DNA of 64,000 bases from Aegilops tauschii subsp. strangulata (taxonomy: Eukaryota; Streptophyta; Magnoliopsida; Poales; Poaceae), in NCBI RefSeq assembly GCF_002575655.3, contig NC_053039.3, positions 378,921,633 through 378,985,632 of the forward strand, read 5' to 3'. The notes beneath the pieces were generated by a model. The model was not told the origin of the DNA. It searched no databases and worked only from the letters and a program-made list of their open reading frames with translations. This document shows positions 22,679 to 33,829 of this stretch, one piece after another. Within the stretch, counting starts at the first letter, position 1. The number at the start of each line of letters is the position of its first letter. Position numbers and translations under genes: made by a program.

Positions 22679-22922
22679 ATGGATTCGCCAGGCGGTTCTC
22701 CTCCTCGTCGGGGCTGGAAGACCTTGGAGGACGATCCTCTGGGAGAAATCGCACGCGCTCTGACGTCCTCACCGCTGCAAGACTCGGTGCTTCATGCACC
22801 AACTTTTTCAAGACAGTGCTTAAACAGGCTTGGGAAAAGGCCATGCTTGTTGGTCTTCCATGCGTCCTCGAGGAGAAGGTTCTTCTATGGGACAATCCGT
22901 CGAACAGTCCACCGGTCCCTGA
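22679..22922 (+). pseudogene. F-box-like gene, 5' fragment, cut by a CACTA insertion
   Basis: From the ATG at 22679, a proline/arginine-rich start leads into WKTLEDDPLGEIARAL, the first half of an F-box. The second half, SDVLTAARLGASCTNFFKT, follows at once in another frame, so a small indel near 22760 breaks the gene. F-box proteins recruit substrates to SCF ubiquitin ligases. About 50 codons after the F-box the sequence runs directly into the CACTA terminus at 22923 and no continuation was found on the far side in this window. It is either a host gene disrupted in place or a fragment. The F-box call rests on pattern recognition. Confidence 0.5.
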
Positions 22923-23339
22923 CACTACAAAAAAAACACTTCCGTGATGATACGTGTTTGTCACAGTAGGTCGCGTTTTTTGTCATGCATGTACATCCAT
23001 GACAAATTTATGACAGAATCAAGATAGTCATACCTGTGCTGTCGTAGAAGTGTTCCATGACATTACCAAAATTATCATCACGAAAGTGTCCACTTCCATG
23101 ACGATAAATCGCGCGTCACAGAAGTGCTGTCGTCAAGGGTGACCGACACGTGGCATCCACTGTAACGGAACGCCGTTAAGCTATCGGGTCGGGGTTTGGA
23201 TCCGATAACCCGTTAACAGCCCTGACCAATGGGGATTTTCCACGTGTAAAATTCTCATTGGCTGGAGGAGACACGTGTCAGGTCCGTGTTGGCACAGGTG
23301 TCACTCATCCAATGGGCGAGACGCGCCTATGATATGTTG

Positions 23340-23695
23340 ACACGTGGACCGGCCCATCAAGTTTAAATGGGCCGGCCCAACTGAAGGCCCATAAGATTTT
23401 GCGGACCATAATGGGCCGGCCCAGCTAAAGGCCCACGAGATTTTGCGGACCATAATGGGCTAGCCCAGCTAAAGGCCCACAAGATTTTGCGGGCCATAAT
23501 GGGCCGGCCCTGGTAAAGGCCCACAAGATTTTTGTGTGCCATAATGGGCCGGCCCAGGTAAAGGCCCACAAGATTCTTGTGGATCATAATCGGCCGGCCC
23601 AGCTAAAGGCCCACGAGATTTCGCCAACATTAATAGGCCGGCCCAGCTGTAGGCCCACAAGATTTTGAGGACCCTAGTAGGGCGGCCCATTAACT
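23340..23695 (+). repeat. CACTA subterminal tandem repeat, 44-45 bp unit, about seven copies
   Basis: Each unit carries GGGCCGGCCCAGCTAAAGGC, then CCCACAAGATTTTG. Spacing between successive AAGGCCC words is 44-45 bp. Subterminal repeats of CACTA elements are binding sites for TNPA-type proteins. The minus strand stays open across several units because 45 is a multiple of three; this is not a gene. Confidence 0.85.
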
Positions 23696-24235
23696 AGTTG
23701 CCATGTTTTGGGCCAAATGCCGGCCCATATTTGATCCGGTCCATTAATGGCCTGCCACGCTCCGGGCCTAATAGTGGCCCATATGAGATCCGGCCCGTTA
23801 AAAGCCTACCACGTTCTGGGCCAAATTACGGCCCAGATCAGGTCCGGCCCTTTAAGAGGCTTTGGGCTCAATTATGGCCCATATCAGATTCGGCCTGTCA
23901 ACTGGACACTATGCTTTTGGGCCCACTTGCTAAAGGCCCACTTAGTAATTCGGCCTGATATTAGTTTTGGCCTGTTAAGGGCCCGTTTAACATTTCGGCC
24001 CTATATTAATTTCGTCATGTTAAAAGCCCGTCATATAGTTGGGCCTAACTATGGCCCGGTTTGCATCCGGCCTGCTCGCAACCGATATCTGATTGGGCCA
24101 AACAAGGACCGAGACAATTTTGGCCTGTTAAAAGCCCGTGATTTGATTCGCACAATCATGGGTCGGGGTTCATTTCGGGCTGCTGCCGGCCCGTGAGCTG
24201 TTCGGCACGTTTCAGGCCCAACCTACATCGTGATT
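23696..24235 (+). repeat. CACTA subterminal GGCCCAT-rich degenerate repeats
   Basis: Diverged units of roughly 50-60 bp with TGGGCC, GGCCCAT and CGGCC words, continuing the array at 23340-23695 in a more decayed form. Confidence 0.7.
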
Positions 24236-24522
24236 GCATGACGGCCCGATTATGTACCATAATTTTATGGTTTGGCCGGTTTACTGCGAAGACAGGATAT
24301 ATATACAGTAAAATAACTGCAGCATCGTGAATAAGAAAAAACCTAGACTATACAATAAAGAAATTACGGCATATTACATCCACTGGGCATGAAAGTTCGC
24401 CACTATGATAATAAAGCACAAGCAGACAACAGATTACATACACTGGGCATCAAAGATCGCCACCAGTGCAAATAAACACGCCGACAAAATAATATACAAA
24501 ACCGAGAGCACTTCAATAGAGT
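24236..24522. repeat. Spacer with a 60 bp tandem duplication
   Basis: ATTACATCCACTGGGCATGA at 24373 is repeated with changes 60 bp later at 24433. It lies just 3' of the last exon of gene B, so it would be 3' UTR or flank. Confidence 0.6.
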
Positions 24523-25419
24523 TCAAGAAAGGTTAGCCCTGCTGGGGAGCTGCAGCGCAAGCAGCTGAGCAAGATGATGAGACTGCGCTTGTTCAACACT
24601 TATATCTTCCTCACTCTGAAAGATAAACAAGCAGACAGATGACAAGTTTTGCACATAAAAGTATCAGTGCTGACAATTCATCACATTTCTTACTGACGAA
24701 TAAAGTGACACAGTTTAAAATTGCATTAACACAATATGGTATTGTTCAGGTCAAGACATGGCAGGAAATGACATTGTGAAGGAGTTGGCGGCTTCACGAC
24801 ACCACTGGATTACAGATCAAGAACTCATAAGTATCAATGGTTCGTGTGCTGTCAATTTATACCATTTCAGATTGGCAAATAAAGAGATGGTTTAAATAAT
24901 AGTAGAATGATATGACATTGTTCATAGTTAAGACATTGCAGAATATGACATTGTGCTCTAGTGGGTAGGTTCACCACACCACTGGATTACGGATGAAGAA
25001 CAGAAGCATACATGCAGTGCAAAAGAAGATCACTTGCTCTGTATAGTTTAGTTTACATGGTATGAAGAAGGAACTTGGTTGTACAACTGAAAACTTAAAT
25101 TGAGAAAGGACAAACTTTCGTTTATGAACTACATAATAAATTTAAACAAGCAATTTGATGCAAACACCAAAAATAAACAGCTGTTGCAGTCATGCCTAAC
25201 CAAATATATACAACAAGGTTTGAAGGGTTGAGATGGACAAACTTACATTATTGGTGAAGACAGGCTCTATAAAGGCCTTGTCCATGCTGATGGGGGGGCA
25301 ATTCAAGAAGTTTACCACAGAATCTTCTTCAAAAGCATTGCCTTTATTCTACATTTTGTTAAGAGTAAATATAGATGTGATAATATACGAAAAAATGGAG
25401 AATATTTAAGATAAGATGA

Positions 25420-25860
25420 AGAGTGATGCTACATAACCAAGTAGCTATAAATGTAAGTGCAGCAATACAGGCAAAAGGTACAGCCAAGAGCAATGCACAG
25501 CTAAACTTCTTCAGTACCAACCTTATGGTAAGAGTAAATATAGATCTGATGTGTAGAAAATGGAGGGCAATGGAAAATAAGCTGCAGAGTGATGGTACAT
25601 GAACAACTACCTGTCATTATAAGTACACTGATAAAGGACAACATGTACTTACAAGAACAATGCAGAGCTAAAAAAACATTGGCATTGGATATATTCTACA
25701 CTAATGTAACCATTCATACAGATCAGATAATTTGGAGCGAACAATTGATAAGCAAGCTGTCATGCATACTGCTGTGACATAATGAACTAGATAGGTATGC
25801 AAGTACAGTGATACAGGACAACAGGTACTGACAAGAGCAAAGCAGCGGGAAGCATATTTG
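25420..25860. repeat. Diverged tandem units in introns of gene B
   Basis: Three related segments share AGAGTGATG-TACAT, AAGT(A/G)CAG-(G)ATA-A-GGACA and AGAGCAA(T/A)GCA(G/C) words. They are too diverged for a precise period. Confidence 0.45.
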
Positions 25861-27535
25861 CGATATCCTGTCGTTCTTGTCAAACCGGAATTCTTCTTTG
25901 AGCAGATTTCCTACAAAAAAGATCCGTAAGGCACATGCGGAAAAGTAGAAGTTCAAATTGTCATGTGATTTCATAGACAGTACCTCATCCAGGGAACAAG
26001 ACTAGTGCATAACAAGGTTTTTCCATTCAATGTCTTCTAAATTTAGCACAGGAGACTTCACCGGAAATTCGTTTATAGACTTGCCATCAAAGTGTGATTT
26101 CCTCAGGTAACACCGATACTGCTGCAATGCTTCCTTGGAAAGCACAAGCAAGCTTTGCTCGTCATGACTATCTAGATTGACCCTCGCCTAGTTACAACAA
26201 TGTAATGTAAATCATTGATGTGTTCAATCAGCAGAAAACAGGAAAATAATAACCATGAATAATAGCACTTACACGTAAGTTGGACAGGAAGATGTGAAAA
26301 TGGTGTTTGTCTTCACAATAATCTTCCCATGATGGGAATATATGCACGTAGTCCCTAACAACATTGAAAGCATTGTCTTTTAAACTGGGAATAAATGGAA
26401 TGGGGTTCCAATCTGCAGGAATTGGCGGTCTCTGCAGTTGGGATAGGTCTTCGGCCGGTGGACTTGCTGTACTTTTTGCTGGAGTGGGATTTTTCTGTGG
26501 TACAGCTGGTGCTATGGCAAATGAAATCGGTATACCTTTTGCTGGAGTGCAGGTCCTGTGTGGTGGGGCTAGTGGTGTGGCCAGTGAAGTATGGGTACAG
26601 TATGCTGGAGTCGGTCCTACGTTTTGTGTCACTGGTTTTACAGCCAATATAAGTGGGGTGCTGTCTGATTTCTCCGGCACCACCACGTTTTTCAAGGACT
26701 TTGCTGGTGCTCCTTCAGGTTCGGCAATCACCCTCTTCCTTTTTGATGTCTGATGCACAAGAACAACATTTGAGTGGAAAAACATGGTATGATGACAGAT
26801 GGAATATGTATTGATAATGGATGGGCATGGCATCTCGACATATATGATGAGTAAACTAAGCAGATGGCGGTGCAACAAAGTAGAAGAAATGCAAGACAAC
26901 ATATGCAAGATACCCGCAATCAATAAAACATTGCCAAATTAGAATAGGCACCTTGATGGGTGAACAGGACAGGCCATCTGCCTTTGACTCCTCGAGGTTA
27001 GAATAGTCATTAGAATCATATTCTGAACAAGAATCAACAGGTGGGGAGCATATGAGTTTCATTGCATCCAGAATGGCACTCAATGCCTTGGTGCCAATTT
27101 TGTAAGTCATTGCAGTGTTTAGCTTCAAGAGTGGACTGCTGCTAGTGCGACACAAAGCAGCTACACAGATTATAGTGTAGATATAACGGGAAAACCTTAA
27201 GCATCAGAGTAAAATCAGCAAAGTGGAACTTGCTCGAATATATGTGCTAGTATTGCCGGTACGGCTAGAAAGGCTTCGGATACCAGCTCTCTTCAAGTGA
27301 AGGTGTGGTACTATTAATATCAGTGTAACTCTCAAAGGCGACACAGCTCCCCACATTTCCTTGCTATTCTTATAGGATTCAAGTGGGCAGGCCACTACAA
27401 TCCTATTCCTATGTTTACAAGATCCTACGAATCAAAGAGGCTCAAAGTGTCCATCACAACCGACCGTATAGACCTCTACACTGCAAATGTCCCTGCTCAT
27501 CTTCAGTACAAGGAACATACTGTACTACTATCATA

Positions 27536-27694
27536 CTCCCTCCGTTTCAAAATATAAGTCTTGGTAGAGATTTCCACTATGGATCACATACAGATGTATC
27601 CAGATACATTTTAGAGTGTAGATTCACTCATTTTGGTCCATATGTAGTCCATGGTGGAATCTACACAAAGACTTGTATTTAGGAACGGAGAGAG
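27536..27694. mobile_element. Stowaway MITE
   Basis: 159 bp with inverted termini (CTCCCTCCGTTTC on the left, GGAACGGAGAGAG on the right) and TA target duplications at 27534-27535 and 27695-27696. It lies in the first intron of gene B. Confidence 0.88.
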
Positions 27695-27835
27695 TACATA
27701 TTAAAGAAGAACGGAAGAGGAACATGGTAAAGAAGAGCAAGCAGATTTTGGATAATAAAATGTTGGTTGCACAGTGCCCACACATGATGAACCAGAGCAC
27801 ATTAAGAATGCAACTCCCAGCTATCTCTCGACCAT

Positions 27836-28126
27836 TTCAGGTGGTTGGATGAAGATCCTACGTCTCCTAACACTTCTTCTTCCTCGTCTCTGATTCTTCC
27901 CATACAGAACACCGCACGGGCCGCCGGCCGGACCACCGGCCCCCACCGCATGTGTTCCTCCGCCACCCCCACCCCCACCCCCACCCCCGCCCCAACCCCC
28001 ACCCGCGTCGAGTTTTCTTCATTCGGCGAGGCCCCACAACCACCCGAGCCCCTTCGATCGCACCGGCGAACTCCGGCGAGCTCTGAAAAATCGACTGACC
28101 CAATTTTGAAATTTAGTCTACTGTGA
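27836..28126 (+). other. GC-rich gene-like fragment inside gene B intron 1
   Basis: The plus strand is open for 93 codons from 27845, serine-rich then P/T-rich, over a run of CCCCCA repeats. It sharply contrasts in GC content with its AT-rich surroundings. It may be a captured 5' exon of a host gene, as CACTA elements sometimes carry, or an alternative exon of gene B on the minus strand. No motif decides this. Confidence 0.3.
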
Positions 28127-28587
28127 TTTAACTAGAGTGGAATATAAAAGGGGAAAACCATAAGCATTGGGAGTATAGTGTTGAGCATGCCATGGCGGAT
28201 CTGAAGGTGCAAACCGGACAAAGGCAACTTCGCAACCAAGACAAGAAATCAGAGTAAAGCAGTGGCGATCTATTTTCTTGCTGCGATAAATAAGTTGAGC
28301 AGATACGAAAGAGTACCGCCTCTGGTGCGGCGCCGTGTACGCATCTGCTGAGAATTTGATGGTGCTGCGGTAGCGATGGCTGTCGGCGGCGTGGAAGCAG
28401 ATCTAGGAGGGTAGACAGTGGCGGCGGGGCGCGGTGGACGAGACGGTCGTAGGAGCGGCGCCGGCAAGGTGGACGACGACGGGGATGAAGCGAGAGGACG
28501 GGATGCAAGGATCCCGGTCCGAAGCCGTGGATGAGAGAGGTCGATCTCTTGTAATGGACGGCGACGTCGGGGTATCAGCTCCGGCAT

Positions 28588-29690
28588 GGTGGAGGAGGAC
28601 GGAGGTGGATGGGGTGGCGGACGGCGGCAGACGGAGGAGGGTGGGGTGGAGAGGGTGTTTTGGCGCCCACGGAGTACGAATGGGGAAAAGGGAGGTAGAG
28701 AGGAAGGGGGGAACCATGTATTCAGGGCGCGCTTGTCTCGAATGCGAGGAAATTTACAAACATAGCCCCCGTTTCAAATTTCTACTACATCACAGCAACA
28801 TTAGTCGGTTGGGATAGGACGGTAATCTCGCATACACCGAATATTTGCCGACGAGAGTTTGTTTTTGGCGCCCACCGTGTATGAATATGAATCGGGGAGG
28901 GAGTCGATTTCGGCCGAGGACACACTGTGTTTTGGCGCCCATCGTGTATGAATCCGGGTGAGAGGCGGTTACGTCACGTTTGGGTGAAATTACAAACCTA
29001 CCCCTATCGAAACCTATAGAAATCCTGCAGATAGGCTTTGCGTGGCAGGGATAGGTAGTAGTGATTTCCATCTTGCAGATTTTGGTTTCGGGCGGTTACT
29101 GCGACTTTTCCCGCTTCGTTCAAATTTTGCAGAGTGCACGTTTACCGTGCCAACTCAATTCGAATCCCATTTGTATTCTATTTTTTTCGGGCGGGATCCA
29201 TTTTCAATTGGAATTACATTCGATATACATCATTTTTTTTATATACTTTCAAAAGCACAACACCATTTATACATAAATATGGTTTACAAATGGCATGATC
29301 TCAGATTCATAAGGTTGTATCCATCAATTTGGATTTTCAAATATTTGAAACCACTTTATGTTGAAATCCAATGTATGCATTCCTCGCTAACTGTCTCCAA
29401 TTAATGTGTGTTTCATGCGGGTTTTTTCTACTTCTCAAACATGTATAATGTGTTTCACACACGGAACATATAGTGTAATCCCGTTTAGACATTAATTGCA
29501 TATAAACCATGCATTGTTTGTAATTGTAGAGTCTATGGATCACCAATATTGATAAACTATATAACATTACACGTGTGCCCAAATTCAAATGAATATGCAT
29601 GTTTGATACACCAATTTGCGTTATGATATTATCGATGTCGTGATCTCCAGTTTAAATATTTTAATCCCCTTTAATCCAGATATTCGTCTC
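28588..29690. other. Upstream region of gene B, then AT-rich stretch
   Basis: A TTTTGGCGCCCA word followed by C-GTATGAAT recurs at about 28660, 28867 and 28931, three irregularly spaced copies next to the gene's 5' end. From about 29100 the sequence is AT-rich and empty of genes, like 16560-17066. Confidence 0.5.
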
Positions 29691-30936
29691 ATATAGCTAT
29701 CACTCATGCTTATATAGGACTATCTCTCTGGACCTATACGCGTTCATCGTCTCTCAAGTATCTCTCGTGCTACCTGTATGTCGACAATGATCTTTTATCT
29801 TCATAACACACTGACAGTACTCTCTCCCTCGACCTTCATCACTCTATCTCTCTCTAAGTATATCTCGCTCCCTGCTATGTGTCTCTAACTATGATTCTCC
29901 ATGTGGAATCTCTTTCTCTCACACAAACACAAAACTTTGTCTGCCGGGGTCTCATTTCTCTCTACTATTCCCATGTGTGCCACTCGCACACCCCTCATAC
30001 AGAGATATCTTTCGCTCCTTAGATATGAGAACCTACGACTCTTCCTCTTCAATATCTCTTTCTCACACACGAACACAAACTCTGTCTCCCAGGGTCTCAT
30101 ATTTCTCCATTGTTCTCTTGTATGTCGCTCACACACACCCTCTCTCCCTAGAGATATCTTGCGTTCCCTCGTATGTCTCTCTAGCTATCACTCTCATTGT
30201 GAAATATCTTTCTCTCTCGCAGACACAAAACTCCGTCTCTCTGGATCTCATTTCTCTCTGATATCTGTTTGTATGTGACTCACATGCACCCTCTCTCTAT
30301 CTCTCTCACACCCACACACATAACCCAGCCTTCTGATCCACTCGACTCCTATCTCTAACGCACACTAGCTAGCATCTTTATCTTTCTATTTATCTGTTTC
30401 TCCATCAACCTTCTTTCTCGCCCTCACTCTTGATTTCTATCACGCACACTACATATGTTTCTCTCTACATGCAGTCAAGTGCCCTCTCACACACATATAT
30501 AACTTCACCCTTTGAACCACCCGACGGTCATCTCCAACACCCAAACTAGCGGATGTCCCTCTAGCTAGCATCTCCATCTCTGTATCTATCTGTAGTTTCT
30601 CCGTCAACATTTCTTTCTCGCACGGAGTCTTGCTTCCTATCACCCACACTATATATGTCTCTCCATACATATGCATTTATAGGTTGGTCTCTTTTGTACA
30701 ATCGTTGCGCCTCACTCCCTCTGCTCGCCATAGATGCATGCTCCAGCCCACGCCACTATCTCTTAAAGACAAAAACACATGCTCAATTGTCGGGCCTTCT
30801 TCCCTGCATTCTCACATGCATGCATATTGTCATACCGACCCGTCTCTCCCATGTCGTTGATCTTATGACTTATGTCTTCTTTCTTTTATCTCGATCATGC
30901 GCGCGTGCGCACACACACATCCCACGTATACATGTA
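29691..30936 (+). repeat. Pyrimidine-rich CT/CA block 2 with 146-150 bp minisatellite
   Basis: Low-complexity CTCTCT/CACACA sequence. Between about 29900 and 30300 a 146-150 bp unit (TCTTTCTCTC-ACACAAACACAAA...GTCTC-GG-TCTCAT) repeats about 2.6 times. A second duplication of about 190 bp lies at 30300-30670. The block is split by the Copia element and resumes at 39514. Confidence 0.75.
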
Positions 30937-32597
30937 TGAAGGAAATATGCCCTAGAGGCAATAATAAAGTTATTATTTATTTCCTTATATCATGATAAAT
31001 GTTTATTATTCATGCTAGACTTGTATTAACCGGAAACATGATACATGTGTGAATACATAGACAAACAGAGTGTCACTAGTATGCCTCTACTTGACTAGCT
31101 CGTTGATCAAAGATGGTTATGTTTCCTAGCCATTGACATGAGTTTTCATTTGATTAACGGGATCACATCATTAGGAGAATGATGTGATTTACTTGACCCA
31201 TTCCGTTAGCTTAGCACACGATCGTTTAGTATGTTGCTAATGCTTTCTTCATGACTTATACATGTTCCTATGATAATGAGATTATGCAACTCCCGTTTAT
31301 CGGAGGAACACTTTGTGTGATACCAAACGTCAGAACATAACTGGGTGATTATAAAGGTGCTCTACAGGTGTCTCCGAAGGTACTTGTTGGGTTGGCGTAT
31401 TTCGAGATTAGGGTTTGTCACTCCGATTATCGGAGAGGTACCTCTGGGCCCACTTGGTAATGCACATCACTTAAAGCCTTGCAAGCATTGCAAGTAATGA
31501 GTTAGTTGCGGGATGATGTATTACGTAACGAGTAAAGAGACTTGCCGGTAACGAGATTGAACTAGGTATTGAGATACCGACGATCGAATCTCGGGCAAGT
31601 AACATACCGATGACAAAGGGAACAACGTATGTTGTTATGCGGTTTGACCGATAAAGATCTTCGTAGAATATGTGGGAGCCAATATGAGCATCCAGGTTCC
31701 GCTATTGGTTAATGTCTACATAGTTCTCGAACCCGTAGGGTCCGCACGCTTAAACTTAGATGACGGTTATATTATGAGTTTATGTGTTTTGATGTACCGA
31801 AGGAGTTCGGAGTCCCAGATGAGATCAGGGACATGACGAGGAGTCTCCAAATGGTTGAGACGTAAAGATCGATATATTGGACGACTATATTCGGACATCG
31901 GAAAGGTTCCGAGTGATTCGGGTATTTTTCGGAGTACCGGAGAGTTACGGGAATTCGTATTGGGCCTTAATGGGCCATACGGGAAAGGAGAGAAAGGCCC
32001 AAAGGGTGGCCGCACCCCTCCCCATGGACTAGTCCGAATTGGACTAGGGAAGGGGGGTGCCCCCTTCCTTCCTTCTCCTTCTCCCTTCCCTTCTCCTACT
32101 CCAACATGGAAAGGAGGAGTCCTACTCCCGGTGGGAGTAGGACTCTTCCCTTGGCGCGCCCTCCTCCTAGGCCGGCCGCCTCCCCCCTTGCTCCTTTATA
32201 TACGGGGGCAGGGGGCACCCAAAGACACAACAATTGATCTCTTGATCTCTTAGCTGTGTGCGGTGCCCCCTCCACCATAATCCACCTCGATAATATCGTA
32301 GCGGTGCTTAGGCGAAGCCCTGCGTTGGTAGAACATCATCATCGTCACCACGCCGTCTAGATCGGAGTTCGAGGGACGTCATCGAGCTGAACGTGTGCTG
32401 AACTCGGAGGTGCCGTACATTCGGTACTTGGATCGGTCGAATCGTGAAGACGTACGACTACATCAACCGCTTTGTGCTAATGCTTCTTCTTTCGGTCTAT
32501 GAGGGTACGTGGACAACACTCTCCCCTCTCGTTGCTATGCATCACCATGATCTTGCGTGTGCGTAGAATTTTTTTGAAATTACTACGTTCCCTAACA
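30937..32597 (+). repeat. 5' LTR of the Copia element
   Basis: 1661 bp, TG...CA. It contains a TATATA at 32197 and a perfect 13 bp hairpin stem at 32117-32129/32133-32145. It lacks two short blocks present in the 3' LTR. Confidence 0.95.
32197..32202 (+). promoter_or_regulatory. TATA box in the Copia 5' LTR
   Basis: TATATA within GCTCCTTTATATACGGGGG, followed about 30 bp later by ACACAACAATTGATC, the usual R-region start context in this family. Preceded by the LTR hairpin. Confidence 0.65.
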
Positions 32598-32598
32598 G

Positions 32599-32611
32599 TG
32601 GCATCCGAGCC
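32599..32611 (+). other. Primer binding site of the Copia element
   Basis: TGGCATCCGAGCC one base after the 5' LTR resembles the initiator-Met complement TGGTATCAGAGCC with two differences. Confidence 0.75.
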
Positions 32612-33829
32612 TGGTTTTATGCGTAGATGTCATATGCACGAGTAGAACACAAGTGAGTTGTGGGTGATATAAGTCATACTGCTTACCAGCATGTCATACT
32701 TTGGTTTGGCGGTATTGTTGGATGAAGCGGCCCGGACTGACATTACGCGTACGCTTACGCGAGACTGGTTCTACCGACGTGCTTTGCACATAGGTGGCTG
32801 GCGAGTGTCAGTTTCTCCAACTTTAGTTGAACCGAGTGTGGCTACGCCCGGTCCTTGCGAAGGTTAAAACAGCACCAACTTGACAAACTATCGTTGTGGT
32901 TTTGATCGTAGGTAAGAACGGTTCTTGCTAAGCCCGTAGCAGCCACATAAAACTTGCAACAACAAAGTAGAGGACGTCTAATTTGTTTTTGCAGGGCATG
33001 TTGTGATGTGATATGGTCAAAGCATGATGCTAAATTATTGTATGAGATGATCATGTTTTGTAACCGAGTTATCGGCAAATGGCAGGAGCCATATGGTTGT
33101 CGCTTTATTGTATGCAATGCAATCGCCCTGTAATGCTTTACTTTATCACTAAGCGGTAGCGGTAGTCGTAGAAGCATAAGATTGGCGAGACGACAACGAT
33201 TCTACGATGGAGATCGAGGTGTCGCGCCGGCGACGATGGTGATCATGACGGTGCTTCGGAGATGGAGATCACAAGCACAAGATCATGATGGCCATATCAT
33301 ATCACTTATATTGATTGCATGTGATGTTTATCTTTTATGCATCTTATCTTGCTTTGATTGACGGTAGCATTATAAGATGATCCCTCACTAAATTATCAAA
33401 GTATAAGTGTTCTCCCTGAGTATGCACCATTGCGAAAGTTCTTCGTGCTAAGACACCACATGATGATTGGGTGTGATAGGCTCTACGTTCAAATACAACG
33501 GGTGCAAAATAGTTGCACACGCGGAATACTCAGGTTAAACTTGACGAGCCTAGCATATAACAGATATGGCCTCGAAACACGGAGACCGAAAGGTCGAGCG
33601 TGAATCATATAGTAGATATGATCAACATAGTGATGTTCACCGTTGAAACTACTCCATCTCACGTGATGATCGGACATGGTTTAGTTGATATGGATCACGT
33701 GATCACTTAGAGGATTAGAGGGATGTCTATCTAAGTGGGAGTTCTTAAGTAATATGATTAATTGAACTTGAATTTATCATGAACTTAGTACCTGATAGTA
33801 TCTTGCTTGTCTATGTTGATTGTAGATAG
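32612..33829 (+). other. Untranslated leader of the Copia element
   Basis: 1.2 kb between primer site and gag start without a credible ORF. Long leaders with RNA structure and packaging signals are normal in this family. Confidence 0.75.

Larger units (their letters stand above)
24523..28587 (-). pseudogene. Multi-exon gene of unknown function carried by the CACTA element (gene B)
   Basis: Not recognised. Minus-strand exons with GT-AG borders: about 28587-28317 (proline/serine/arginine-rich, ending MRTRRRTRG), 27135-26952 (acidic), 26749-26273 (starts with a basic KRKR cluster, then a Pro/Ala linker, then a folded-looking segment around NVVRDYVHIFPSWEDYCEDK), 26187-25984, 25910-25829, 25348-25247 and 24615-24523 with the final stop. 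The third and fourth exons join in phase 0. A TAG at 26002-26004, just before the fourth exon's donor, probably truncates this copy. KRKR could be a nuclear localisation signal. Position inside a CACTA element suggests a TNPA-like accessory protein or captured gene; no homology supports either. Confidence 0.5.
22923..29100 (+). mobile_element. CACTA (En/Spm-type) element, left terminus defined, right end not found
   Basis: The left end begins CACTACAAAAAAAACACTTC, the CACTA terminal signature, followed by GTGATGATACG and a region rich in short direct and inverted motifs (GTCATGG/CCATGAC). GGCCC-rich subterminal repeats occupy 23340-24235 and a multi-exon gene lies inside. No matching inverted end (..GTAGTG) was seen to the right, so the element is truncated or its end was lost among later insertions; the end given is only where element-like sequence stops being recognisable. 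No TNP2-type transposase ORF is visible, so this copy is non-autonomous. Confidence 0.8.

Noticed and set aside
23363..23690. Minus-strand ORFs with 15-residue repeats such as GRPIMAHKNLVGLYQ
   Set aside because: Arises because the CACTA subterminal repeat period of 45 bp is a multiple of three; no promoter or start context.
23340..24235. Regular repeats considered as a CRISPR-like array
   Set aside because: Eukaryotic CACTA subterminal repeats without unique spacers and with diverged units; no cas genes.
29045..29060. GGTAGTAGTG considered as the right terminus of the CACTA element at 22923
   Set aside because: Only the last five bases match GTAGTG; the adjoining T-run and the inverted copy of the subterminal sequence are missing.
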